DNA of 64,000 nt from Phocoena phocoena (lineage: Eukaryota; Chordata; Mammalia; Artiodactyla; Phocoenidae): NCBI RefSeq assembly GCF_963924675.1, contig NC_089221.1, positions 134,830,263 to 134,894,262 on the forward strand. Direction: 5' to 3'. The position numbers were made by a program, and so were the translations under genes. Under the pieces are notes generated by a model that saw only the letters and a list, made by a program, of their open reading frames with translations, had not been told where the DNA came from and searched no databases. This document shows positions 24,601-35,690 of the stretch, one piece after another; positions within the stretch are counted from its first letter, which is position 1, and every line of letters begins with the position of its first letter.

Positions 24601-26507
24601 CTAAACTAAAAAAGTTTCACTTTGCTAACAGAATCTTCTTTACCTCCCTGCCCCCCTCAAACTCCTGCATCTTCTTTATTCAGATTATTTTCTCCCAAGT
24701 CTCTGAGATTTGTTTGCTTACAAGAGCTGTGGGATTCCTGGAGTCTGAAGGTTCAGCCATTTCTCACTTCTCATTCCTGAGCTCTCCGTGACCAAAAACT
24801 CTTCTATTTATTTTGAAAGCGGAAACAATGTCATTTCATTCCCTGCATGCATAACTCCAAGATGCCTGAAAGAATTTTCTCAAACTTTCTACTCACTCAT
24901 CTTTGGGCTGAGACTCATCTTCATCTTTGGGCTGAGACTCATCTTTGGGCTAAACGGAAAGTTTGGGCCCCAAAGGACAATTTTTCCGAGAAGCTGGGAA
25001 CAGGTAGAGGCAAAGTCGAGTGATGAAACTCATCTGACAGTCGTCATCTCCCCTCTTTGCATCTCTGGTCTCATTCCTCCCTGTCTCCTGGGGATGCCTT
25101 GCTTTTCTCTTCTCTCAATAATGTTAGCAGTTCCTCACTCCCTTCCCCTCGCCTGCTTGTCCTCAGGGATGAAGCAAAGGCTTTAAACCTGTAAACTGTA
25201 TACATTTTCTCCAAAATCAACTTGAAACTCAGTTTAAATCGGATGGAGAGGCTCTGCTGATGGAAGTGGCAGCCATGTACCCACACATGTCTGATCGAGC
25301 ACCCGTGCTGTCGGGGCTGCAGGCTGATCACGTGGGCTAGCAAGCTCTGATGTCTGCAGTCTGGAGTGTCTTGTGTATATTGATATGAAGACTGTTCCCC
25401 TTGCAAACTCTGAGAACGTGGGAGGGTGCTAGGTTCTTCCTTCCTTACCCAGTGGATACTGTAGCTCAGGGTCCGTGTTGAGATGCTGAGTCTCCGATGC
25501 CGTACGTGATCAGAGGCCCTGTGGAAATGGGCGTAGCTGATGCAGCTTGGCGTCCATACCCTCCGATGTACAAGAAACAGAACTCTTCCTTTTTCTAAAC
25601 TAAGTTTTGGTTTCGCAGACGATTCTACTGATGAGGCAGAAACCTAATCTCTGTCAAGTTGGGCTTTCCTTAGTCCCTCTTCCCCAGGGGTGAGTTTTAG
25701 GTCTAGATGATCAGCACGGTTCCCAGAACTTAGGGAGCTCAGTTCAGCAGCATCTTTTCTGAGCTGCTGTGGCCTGTGTGGTCCTCACTTGTAACCCCGG
25801 CTGGTCACTGCTGAGGCATCCCTTGTTTTTTTCAGCCTCATCCCACAGCCCTGGCAAGTCACTCATCTACTCTTGAGGACAGGAGTGCTGTTGGGTGACC
25901 AGGTTTCTCACTGAAGCATGGAAATCCCCACCAGGCTGTGTAGACCGTCTGCCTCATGCCCCACTGCCCACTCTCTCTCCAGGGGTCTTGGGGCACTCTG
26001 AGGAAGCAGAGAACAGAGCCCTTCTCTGGGAACCCTCACATTTCTGCCTCGACACATCCCCTCCACCTCTCCCTTTCCTCAAGTCCAGAGGAACTTTCTG
26101 GTCTTCAGGCGAAGCCCAGTTCTTCTGAAGCCTCCTTGCTCGACTCATGCTGGCTTTCCCAGACATTTCGTGAATGCCTAGAACCCTCTTTGTAAGGGCT
26201 TTTGAAACACAAAAGCCTGAAAGAAACTTCTTTTTTCTTTGCTGTGAATCCTGTCACCCGTCATTTTAAGAACCTGCGACTTGGACTGTTGTGTGGGAAT
26301 GATATGGAGAAGGGAAATCTGGAAGAAAAGAAAAATGTGCAGCCACTGTAAACCAGCTATCCCCCCTTTTTTAATATTCGTTGCAGCTAATTAATCAGCT
26401 TAATTCACCCATCCTTTGTTTAGAGACCGTTTAAATAACTTTTCTATCATACCAAGAGCCAATGACAATAGTGTACGTAGTTAATGCTGGTGACCAGGAT
26501 CATCTTA
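21610..26507. other. Repeat-poor intergenic block
   Basis: About 4.9 kb without any SINE, LINE or LTR copy that I recognise. The part 22930-24500 mixes GC-rich and AT-rich segments and looks non-random. No open frame resembles a protein. It may hold distal regulatory elements for EBF1; that is inference. Confidence 0.45.
24895..24955 (+). repeat. Tandem 18-mer, about three copies
   Basis: Units of ACTCATCTTTGGGCTGAG, with the first two separated by an extra ATCTTC and the last ending in TAAAC. Confidence 0.9.
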
Positions 26508-26523
26508 CTAAGTAGTTCCTTTT

Positions 26524-26735
26524 TTTTTTTTTTTTTTTTTTTTTGCGGTACGTGGACCTCTCACTGCTGTGGCCTTTCCCGTTGCGGAGCACAGGCTCTG
26601 GACGCGCAGGCTCAGCGGCCATGGCTCACGGGCCCAGCCGCTCTGCGGCATGTGGGCTCTTCCCGGACCGGGGCACGAACCCGTGTCCCCTGCATCGGCA
26701 GGCGGGCTCTCAACCACTGCGCCACCAGGGAAGCC
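26524..26735 (-). mobile_element. CHR SINE
   Basis: Reverse-oriented full copy with an uninterrupted poly(T). Target-site duplication CTAAGTAGTTCCTTTT at 26508-26523 and 26736-26751, perfect over 16 bases. Confidence 0.95.
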
Positions 26736-26799
26736 CTAAGTAGTTCCTTTTAACAGTCTTTCAGATCATTTACGTGGCAGGTTATAGTCTTTGAGTTAG

Positions 26800-26985
26800 C
26801 ACTGTCGTGAGCTTTGGAATCAGACCCAGTACTGCACTCACCTAACAGCTCAGTGGCCTTACGCAACTTAAAGAACTTCTCTAAGCTTCCAGGTCCTTGG
26901 GTGAATTACATGAGTGTTATTAGGCGATGTAGATGAACTGAGATGTGCACAACACCTAGCACGTAGTAAATATTTATTATTCATC
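26800..26985 (+). repeat. MIR SINE
   Basis: Forward MIR: GCTTTGGAATCAGACCCAG, CAACTTAAAGAACTTCTCTAAGC and CACCTAGCACGTAGTAAATATTTATTATT. Confidence 0.75.
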
Positions 26986-27529
26986 TTCTATTTCTACACA
27001 TTGCCACTGGAACAGATTACTTCTTATGAGAGCAGATCTTATGAGATCTTCTTCTTCTTATGAGATCTCTTCTTCTTATGAGAGCAGATCTGTAGCGTAA
27101 GAGCTCAGAATGAGCTCTTGTGAAATGGAATGAAGGTGGTAATTTATAGCCAAAATTAAAGGGTGGCAGAGAGAGAAATTCTTCTGGTCACCTCACTGGA
27201 TGAACAGACTGATTGAGAGGAAGAACAGTAGATCAATTTTCTAAGTTAATTTTTCTTTAATTTATATCCCATCCGTTTAAAATTGGGAATGATAAGAATG
27301 TATTACATTGAATAGGGGATGCTGTTTGTAACATTTTGTGGTTGAAGTTTAAATTTTCTCCTGAGCTCCCTAGAAGGCAAAGTAAAAAGGGAAACACATT
27401 ATATAGTCTACATTATTAGAAGGGAGAGGCATATAAAAATGTCATGAATGATATAAGGGAAATGCAAACTTCTTCCTCATCTTGACCTTATTTTTATGTT
27501 GTCAGTCTGTGGACTAGAGAGGTTAAAAG
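26986..27529. other. Unassigned sequence with short tandem repeat
   Basis: Apart from the tandem repeat at 27022-27093, AT-rich sequence with no gene or known repeat. Confidence 0.4.
27022..27093 (+). repeat. Imperfect tandem repeat CTTCTTATGAGATCT
   Basis: TTCTTATGAGAGCAGATCT occurs at both ends with two shorter CTTCTTATGAGATCT units between. Confidence 0.85.
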
Positions 27530-27542
27530 AAGTTGGTTAGGG

Positions 27543-27729
27543 GGGCTTCCCTGGTGGCGCAGTGGTTGAGAGTCCACCTGCTGATGCAGGGGACGCGGGT
27601 TCGTGCCCCGGTCCGGGAAGATCCCACATGACGCGGAGCGGCTGGGCCCGTGAGCCATGGCCGCTGAGCCTTCGCGTCCGGAGCCTGTGCTCCGCAACGG
27701 GAGAGGCCACAACAGTGAGAGGCCCGCGT

Positions 27730-27760
<31 letters not shown>
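27543..27760 (+). mobile_element. CHR SINE
   Basis: Forward full copy with an uninterrupted A tail of about 30 bases. Target-site duplication AAGTTGGTTAGGG at 27530-27542 and 27761-27773, perfect. The long pure A tail suggests a young copy. Confidence 0.95.
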
Positions 27761-27765
<5 letters not shown>

Positions 27766-27773
27766 GGTTAGGG

Positions 27774-28165
27774 AGAGGCATAGAAGATAGGTTACGGAAT
27801 TAAATTTCTCTCTCTGAAATGAATAGAGGCCAACTCAGAAAGAAATTCTCCTTAGATCTAGAGCTATTTAAAATAAAAAGAAGAAGGAGGAGGCAAAGGA
27901 CAGACAGAGCCTCAGAAAGTCTCTCAAAAGCTTTGGAGGGCACTATGTTGCTTCATGAACTCCACAGGAGCCCTTTCTAGCATCTTTGCTTAGAGGTGCA
28001 GCCTTGGGGAAACCCCTACCAATTATCGTACAGTACCAGTAAATCCTGGGAAATTAAGTTTTAATTCTTGATCCACTTAGGCAAGTGCTGGGCCTCAGTT
28101 CTCTATGGAAAAATAGTAGTCATAACCTCTGTCCTTTTCTATTCCCAGGGTAGGTTCTTTTCTAC
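27774..28165. other. Unassigned sequence
   Basis: No gene or repeat recognised. Confidence 0.4.
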
Positions 28166-28169
28166 ACTG

Positions 28170-28765
28170 CCTAAAATACTTCCTGACACCTGTATTGCAC
28201 CAGGCACTGTAATACACACTGAGGATGCAATAGTGAGCATGACAGACATGGCTTCTGTCCTTGTGGTACCGACATTCTAATGGGAGAGACAAGCAAACAG
28301 ACAAATAAAATAATCGGAGCTCGGGCTAAGTACTGGAAGACGGAAACATAGGGCTTGAGGTAGGAGCCATCTGGACTGGAAAAGAGTTGAGATTTGGGAG
28401 ATTCAGGGATAGTCCATTTGAGAAAGTGACATGTGAGCCAAGACCTTAAGGATAAGAAGATAGCAGATATACAAAGAAAAAGGAAAAAAAAAAATCCAGA
28501 CAGAGGAAAGAACAAGGTCAAAGGTCGTATAGTCGGAAAGAGCATGGCATATCTCTAGAGCCTGATGAGCCAAGGGGAGACCTGTACGAGATATGTTTGG
28601 AGAGATAAACAGGGCTCCTATCCTATAATGCTCAGTGGCCAAAAGAGGCAGGCGTTTCCTTCTAAGTGTGATGGGAAGCTATTGAAAGGTTTTAAGATGG
28701 AAAATTACATGGTCTGATTTGGGATTTAAGCAGACCACACTTGCTGCAAATGGCAAGCAGAATAA
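28170..28765 (-). repeat. L2 LINE 3' fragment
   Basis: Reverse L2: ACCAGGCACTGTAATACACACTGAGGATGC, ACATTCTAATGGGAGAGACAAGC, and TCTAAGTGTGATGGGAAGC followed by ATTGAAAGGTTTTAAG are the reverse of the L2 3' end in order. About 600 bases. Confidence 0.8.
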
Positions 28766-29114
28766 GAAGAGATGCCGAGAGGCAGTCAGGAAGGGCCACC
28801 CTCTCTTGCCTTGAAATAGCCGCAAGCATTCCCCAGTGTCCAGACTCTACCAGGACAGCTTCTCACATAGCTGGACCCAGTTCTGGGAAGGAGGAGCCTA
28901 GATCTGCCTGTTTGCTAATTAACTGTTCTGATCCCTCCAGGGAATTCTGTCCGTATATTATTGGGTACATCATTAAACTGACTTCAAAAATTAGGAATTA
29001 CATGGGCTTTCTAAAATTGACATATTTTAATATTTCGTGGATATTATTTTGTGAAAACCTCTCAATGAGAAGGACTCTTTAGATTCAACTCTTCAGCTTT
29101 AAAAATTCCTGTGA

Positions 29115-29230
29115 CAGGACTTCCCTGGTGGTCCAGTGGTTAAGACGCCACGCTTCTAATGCGGGGTGCACAGGTTCCATCCCTGGTTGGGGAAGTTCCA
29201 CATGCCATGTGGCATGGCAAAAAAAAAAAA
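29115..29230 (+). mobile_element. CHR-1-like SINE (short subfamily)
   Basis: Starts CAGGACTTCCCTGGTGGTCCAG and carries the B-box-like GGTTCCATCCC, but lacks the GC-rich 3' half of the other six copies. A tail from 29219; target-site duplication AAAAATTCCTGTGA at 29101-29114 and 29231-29244. This type is closer to the SINEs shared with ruminants. Confidence 0.88.
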
Positions 29231-29244
29231 AAAAATTCCTGTGA

Positions 29245-30840
29245 GAAATCTTTGTTCTCACTGCCCCAGAAACTAGGGGAGCACAAAAAGGGAGTGAGAA
29301 CGTCAACTCTCGTACTAGCGTAGAGATGAGGGGGTCTGGGGCCAGCTCTGCCCTTGATATGTGACTTTAGTCTGCCCCTTCCTGAGCCTCTTCAACTTGT
29401 AAGGGCATTAGAAAAATAATCTCTAAGGCTATCCCTTCAGCTTATAAAGGTCTATGATTCTTTGGCCTTGGATCAGCGCAAAGATCGAGGTTGATCATTA
29501 GCAACTGATTTTTCTGAGTGTGAGACTAGTAGCAAATAGCGGTCCTCTTACTGTGTTTTTCTGGTCCCTTTTTCTGACACCCCATTTTTGGGTTTAACAT
29601 GTCCAGAACCTCCTTTGAAGGCAATTAATTTTCAATCCCTTCCCTCCCACCCCCTAATCCACCAAATAAAGGTGTTCAAAGGTGGTTATATGGGCGATAG
29701 TCTTTGCTTGGGCTGATATGTGAGAAACACACCCTGCGTGTGTTTCTGGGGCTTCACTTGCTGGTTTCTTCATTCTGCTGGACACCTTCTGCAAAACGTG
29801 ATCAATGGCATGAGTTCTTTTGCTCTTCCCACTGCCCACAAATCAAGCTCTTAATAGCACAATAAAATCATGAGATTTGGGATTTTAAAAAGTGATTGCA
29901 TTGCTCGGACGCTAATGAGACACATATATCTGAAACAGTTGATTAAAGACTGTGGAAAGAAGGTCTGGACACAACATGCAAGGTGGCTAATTTACAGAGG
30001 TGTGGAGCATTCCAGGTAACAGAATGTCAGGCACCTTTACTTCAAAGAAATGTATTTAAAATAGCCTGCTTTTCCTTACGTATTTTCCCATGAAATATTG
30101 GGACACCAATGGAGTGAGTACAAGCAAGAGAGCTAAGTGATTCTCCCATCAGGATCCTTCTGTCTGCCAGGTTAGAGCCAACATACGTACCAAGCTGGCA
30201 GGCCAAGTGTCTCCAGTATGTTTCTAGAATGTGTTGTGCAGTCGATAATAAATAACTTCTAAGTTGTGTGATTACATAATGATAGCCACGTTCATTCACC
30301 TGTCTATCAAAGGAACTATACTTGAGTTTGAGCTCCTTTCCCCTGGGCCCGTGAAGCAAAGCATTAGCTTGGAGTCTTTAAAATTCCTAGCAACCCTGGG
30401 CTAAGTGTGCTGGGGTGGAACGTAGTCCCTTTTGCTTAGTAATCCATTAGTTAATGGGTGTGAGCCCATCAGCTTTCTATTTATTCCTTAAGCCATTAAG
30501 GTTCACCTGCTGTGCCTGAGACTAGACTTGACAAAAAAGAGTGATAGTTGAAATAAAATAAATATCAAGCCTTACAAGATCTGATGGGTATTGTTTAAAA
30601 CATAATGGGCTCCATGGAAAGGTAAAGGTGAACCAACCATTACGAGTTGACACAGAGCATCCTGGGCAAGATGCGGCAAACAGGACTCTTCCTTGGTTCT
30701 AGCTCAGAGGTGCTCACTAGTGGAGGAGAGTCATCAGTATTTGAGAACTGTCTTCCAGGTGCCCCCCAATATTTGTCTGCAGTGTCTACCTAAGTGTCTT
30801 GGAAGCTGGTTGATAAATTCCTCAGTCAACCTTTCAATGG
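29245..30840. other. Unassigned sequence
   Basis: No gene, SINE or LINE recognised in about 1.6 kb. Confidence 0.4.
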
Positions 30841-30859
30841 CTTTTTTTTTTTTTTAACA

Positions 30860-31305
30860 ACCCTTTAGACAAAAACCAGACTCCTTACCACGTGGCTCTT
30901 TGTGATCTGGGTCTTGCCGTCTGTACAACTTCATCTTTCACCTGTCTTTCCCTTGCTCCAGCCACAGCGATTTCTCTCCGGTCCTTTGCACATGACATCC
31001 ATTCTTCCTGTAACGTTCTTTCTTGCCTTATTCATCCTTCAGATCTCAGCTTGAACAACATTTTTTCCGAGGAAGCTTTCCTTGATGGTTCAAAGAAAGT
31101 CGGTCTTTAGATGATCTCTTGGTTTCCTGTCCTCCTACGTGGCCCCTAGAAGGGTTTAACGTACTGCATTTAGTCACATATATATCTTACTAAGGTCTGC
31201 CTCTCTTACTGAATGGAAAGCTTCCTGAAGCAAAGACCATTTCTGACTTAGCTCGCCATGGTTCTCCCAGCACCTAGCATACTGCCAGTTGAATAAAGAA
31301 ACCAA
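30860..31305 (+). repeat. L2 LINE 3' fragment
   Basis: Forward L2 landmarks: CAGACTCCTTACCACGTGGC, GCTCCAGCCACAGCG, TCAGATCTCAGCTTGAACAAC and CCCAGCACCTAGCATACTGCC. Confidence 0.8.
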
Positions 31306-32060
31306 TTCAACCTTGAGAGATCTCCATGGACCAAAAACGCAGAGGTACACTGATAGCTATTGAGAAAGAGAGCTTGACGTTTCTTGGGTTTTATTCCTTA
31401 CAGTTAAGGTTTATTTTGTGGTGCCTAGTTTTGACTTCATCAGTTTCCATCATTATCTCCAGTAATTATCACTTTGCCCTATATAGACAGCGTTATCAGC
31501 AATTTAAGATGGATATACTGGAATTAACACCGTGGTCTTCTGCTCATCACAAGTCAGTCTAGAAGACTGTCTCCCAGATTACTTGTTCTCCTGAATCATT
31601 ACTTGGAAATGACTCTACTTCCTGCTTTCGTCCAGAAATCACTAAATCAGAGTCCATACGATATGGGTATTCCCAATGAGTTATAACTATCTCTGATCAA
31701 AGATACCCTTTAAACTAATGATACCAGTATTTTGAAGCGTTATTGAAGGCAAAAAACAATGTCTTCATAATATCCCCAGTGCAGTCTAAGCTTGTGAGAA
31801 TTACAGACTCTTTGAGAGAGAAAGGAACTTTAAATCAAAGGGCATCTGTTTATCACTACTATGTGTCAGGAATAGTTCTAGGCACTTGACTATGAGGCAG
31901 TAAATAAAAATATTTACAAATAGACAAATATGTAAATGAGATAATTCCAGAAATAGAAAGAGGCTATGAAGAAAATAATAAGTGGTGATGTCAGAGAGGA
32001 TGACTAAAAGCACCTGCTTTAATTGGGTGTTCAGGGTCATTTAGGTTCATATGGTCCAAA
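31306..32060. other. Unassigned sequence
   Basis: A TGTGTCAGGAATAGTTCTAGGCAC segment near 31862 hints at a reverse L2 tail. Otherwise nothing recognised. Confidence 0.4.
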
Positions 32061-32069
32061 TTCCATGCA

Positions 32070-32265
32070 AGAGCAGGAATTGCTGTGTCAGCTGTTGCCA
32101 CAATAATGCTACCGGACCAGAGCCATCTGAGCATGCCCCATGGCTTCCATTTACATCATATCCATTGACATTCCACTGGTCCAAGCAAGTCATATGGCTA
32201 ACCCAACATCAATGAGTTGGGGTACTATACTCCACCCACATTCTGCCTCCTTGAAGTAGATTCTT
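32070..32265 (+). repeat. Ancient interspersed repeat fragment, family not named
   Basis: GTCAGCTGTTGCCACAATAATG and TTCCACTGGTCCAAGCAAGTCATATGGC followed by CCCAACATCAATGAG recur, diverged, at 33230-33650, so both are copies of one old repeat. Confidence 0.55.
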
Positions 32266-33220
32266 AGACAACTATTTTTTCCACAACTGTTGGCTCTGCC
32301 TTCGGGAGACTCTTTCATTTATTCTGCAGTCATTTCTGAAAGGGCAAGGAAAGGGTTTTTCCTTCTCAGTAACTGAGAAACTTTCTCAGCCTGCTTCCCG
32401 CCTGTTAGAAATGTGAGTGACTCAGATGTCTTTTTACATCTCTAATGGCCACAATCTCTTCTAATCCAGCATGGCTACATAACTGCCAATACAACTGTCT
32501 CAAAAACTGAGTGGACTGTTTATGTATTGAATTCCACTGAATTCTGTTCACTGAAGCCATACTCATAATTCTTGTCAAAAATGCCTTTCTTTTTAGAGGT
32601 AATTGTGCTTCTTAATTTGGGCATCTCAGGCTTCTGTGTGATCTTTCTGGGAGGCTCTTCATCCAGCTGAAGGAAACTGCTTAATCTTTTCAGAGGTCTT
32701 AACAAAGACTATGGTGGCCACATTCTTGGTTTAGACTATGTTCCTGAGCTGTATCTTAATGGCTATGTCCCTGTTTCGGTCTTTCCCTTTAGGCTGTATT
32801 TTACTTAGAGGATATTTTACTGGATGAAGAGTCTAGAGATGAAAAACAGTATCGTTTTCCAACACAGCAGGTGCCCAGTTTTCTGAGTTCTCTGTATTCT
32901 TTCTTAATTGTGTTTGTAAACCGGACCGTTTTTTTCTGAGCTCATCTCTTTCATGTAGCACCTTATCAAATGTGGCTACCTACAGCCAGCTCAGGCTTTT
33001 AATATTTCGTTTCCAAATCTCCTTACTCCACTCCCGGTCTCCTGTCTAGATTACCTCGGGTACTCCCTTTACTACATGTTTTACTAAATTCTTACTAAAT
33101 GTTTCCTCGGTTGTATAACACAGGTCGTGATTCTCCCAACCTCCCATTGGTTCCTCACCACCCACCACTGAGTTTTAAGCTATTTTTTTTTCAGTGTTTT
33201 CTTATAAGTGCACCCACTTG
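32266..33220. other. Unassigned sequence
   Basis: No gene or repeat recognised. Confidence 0.4.
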
Positions 33221-33224
33221 TAGG

Positions 33225-33660
33225 CTGCTATTACAGTGTCAATCAGCTATTGCCACAATAATGTCACATGACAAATCACTACAAAGCTCAAGGGTTTACA
33301 ACCACAGCACGTTTTAAGTTTCACCCTTGCAGATTTGCAGGGCAGTAGATCCAAGGAACAGCTGATATTGTCAGCATGGCTGGGTGACTCTGCTTCAGGC
33401 TGAGGGTCGGTGAAGCTCAGCTCTGAGATGTCAGTGGTCTCTGGTCTGTTCTATGTGTAGACACTTCAGGATCCAGGTTGACATTTCAACAGCTTTCTGG
33501 AGGAAGCTCTCCTCCTAGCAGATCTCTGGAGTGTAAGAACCTAGTCAGAATTCACAGTCACATCTATGGCCTCTGCCTGTATCATGTCAGCTCATGTTCC
33601 ATGGACCTCAGCAAGTCACATGTCCAGGCCCAGCATCAGTAAGATGAGCAAGCAGACAGC
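33225..33660 (+). repeat. Ancient interspersed repeat, same family as 32070
   Basis: GTGTCAATCAGCTATTGCCACAATAATG at the start and AGCAAGTCACATGTCCAGGCCC near the end, in the same order as at 32070-32265. Confidence 0.6.
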
Positions 33661-34500
33661 ATCCAGGCCAGTTTCCCTCACAGGGCTCTTCTCAACATGT
33701 AATTATACGTTTGCTTATTAATTTCCTTTTTTGTGTGCTGAATTATTGCCCACGTCCAACTGCTCTTACACTCATTTCCTAGCATAATGACTGGACATAC
33801 TAGGCCCTTACATATTAGAGTGAGAGAGCAAAGAAGGAATAAGTGATTTCAAGAGATTTCTTGTTCTGAGGCAGATAGGCTTCTAATAGTCCATCCCGTA
33901 ACTGTGTCAATCATGTCTAAATTTCATCTAATTTCACCTAAGCCTGTTTCACTTATCTTTTTTGAACTATGAAAGGGCTTAGCAGATTCACACGTCATGA
34001 AATGACTTACGGATGCCAACATATAAGAAATATTTCTTTACTCTCTTCTTTGTGTCCCCGAGTTACCCATCTCAACCTTTGTCTTGTCTCATCCTCAGCA
34101 TCAGTGCTACGTCCTTGCCCTGCAAATTTATTGCCCGGAGTCCCCTTCCTTTGACACGTGACAGTATTCAGAATGTTTCTTCTTCTTTCCTGTCTGGAGC
34201 TCACTGGTACCTACTGTGGTACCAAAGTATAATGATTTGGGGGATCTTTGTTTTTCTTGTCCACAAATCATCTTCTGGTTTGATTTGGGATCTGTTGGGA
34301 TAGTTTTTTTCTTGTTAAAGGAGGAATCCTTTCTTGAGGTGGCGCTTTGGATGCCAGGGATACTATACTGTTAGCTTTTAAGCAGTAGGAAGGACTTGCA
34401 AGAACTTTGTTTAAATCAAGCATCTCCATCATAGTGTTGCATATAATATCAAGAAATAGCAAACAACTTAATGTCTATCAGTTTGAAGTCAGTTAAACAT
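33661..34500. other. Unassigned sequence
   Basis: A pyrimidine-rich piece at 34040-34200 may be L2-derived. No gene. Confidence 0.4.
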
Positions 34501-34505
34501 ATTAT

Positions 34506-34533
34506 GATCTATCTATCTATCTATCTGTCCCTC

Positions 34534-34577
<44 letters not shown>
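34506..34577 (+). repeat. Compound (ATCT)n-(AC)n microsatellite
   Basis: Five ATCT units, a short spacer and about 21 AC units. Confidence 0.95.
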
Positions 34578-34579
<2 letters not shown>

Positions 34580-34589
34580 GGAATCACAA

Positions 34590-34790
34590 TGTCTAACATT
34601 GACAGACTGGCTAATATGTTCCAGGCACTGAATGATAACTCATTATGTGGCTTACTTAACATTATCTTCTTAGATACCTTTTAAGGTAAGTACTCTTATT
34701 ATCAGTTCTTTTTTACAGATGAGAAGCTGAGGATTAGAAAATTTGAGTGACTTCTTTTTCTGAAGTCATTTTCAATATCTACTGATCATT
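34590..34790 (-). repeat. MIR SINE
   Basis: Reverse MIR: TGTTCCAGGCACTGAATG, TTATCAGTTCTTTTTTACAGATGAG with AAGCTGAGGATTAG. Confidence 0.7.
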
Positions 34791-35510
34791 GGGTTAATTC
34801 ATTCCATAGATAGAGTAACTGTTGTGCCCATATGTCTTAAATAAATGGCCTTCAAGGTCCAGCAGGGACCCTCCGTCCTCATACAAAGTTGGTGAGTAAT
34901 TCAGTTTTAGTTGAGGACAGTTACAGCCCTGTTTCATGACCATTATGGGAATTTAATAAACATATTCCATAAAGTTAATAGAATATCACCTCATGTAAAA
35001 ATAGGCCCCCAGCAAGGGAATGCCAGGTGCCATTCATACCACCTCCTTGATCTTCCTGGACATGAGCTTGTGCCACAGTATACGGTGCTTATGGGAAGAA
35101 CTGGGAACTCAGGGTTGGCCTTTCCAGTTGAGCACTTTGGGCTGTGGTGGTTTCTAGGGCATGAAGTGTAGGGTAGGGATGTTTACCTTTGAATTATAAA
35201 GAGCAATATTGGGGACCCCTAACCTTTCATCTGGTTTCAGCTGCTTTTAAAGGATTAAAGAAAATTTCACCACATCCCTAGAATCCCATGCAATAAATCC
35301 ATGGGGCAGGCAGGAGTAAAGGTAAAGAGGAGAGGGTCTCCCCAGAGGTGTACCGGAATCAGTAAGGTAATGGCTCTGCTTGAAGAGCTACCAGTGAACC
35401 GAACGCTGATCAGGACTGTTGCATAGACAGAGAGGAAGGAGACCGTGTTGGAAGGCAGAAGAAAAGGACACGACAGAGGAGGGAGATGAACTGAGAAGGG
35501 GCAGCATTCT
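34791..35510. other. Unassigned sequence
   Basis: No gene or repeat recognised. Confidence 0.4.
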
Positions 35511-35514
35511 GTAG

Positions 35515-35690
35515 GAAAGGCTCGAATGGCACCAGCCCTGCCCTCCGGGTGGCCTGCTTCTGTTTGGAATGCTGTCTGCGCCACCCCCAGCTTGGCCCTG
35601 CTGACTTCTGCTCCTTCAGGTCTTCGCTCAAACAGGAGCACATCCGTGACTCTCGCTCTATGTGCTCATGGCTCCCTATCCTTGCCCCCG
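35515..35690 (+). repeat. L2 LINE fragment
   Basis: TGTTTGGAATGCTGTCTGCG and CTCCTTCAGGTCTTCGCTCAA are typical of the L2 3' region. Confidence 0.6.
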
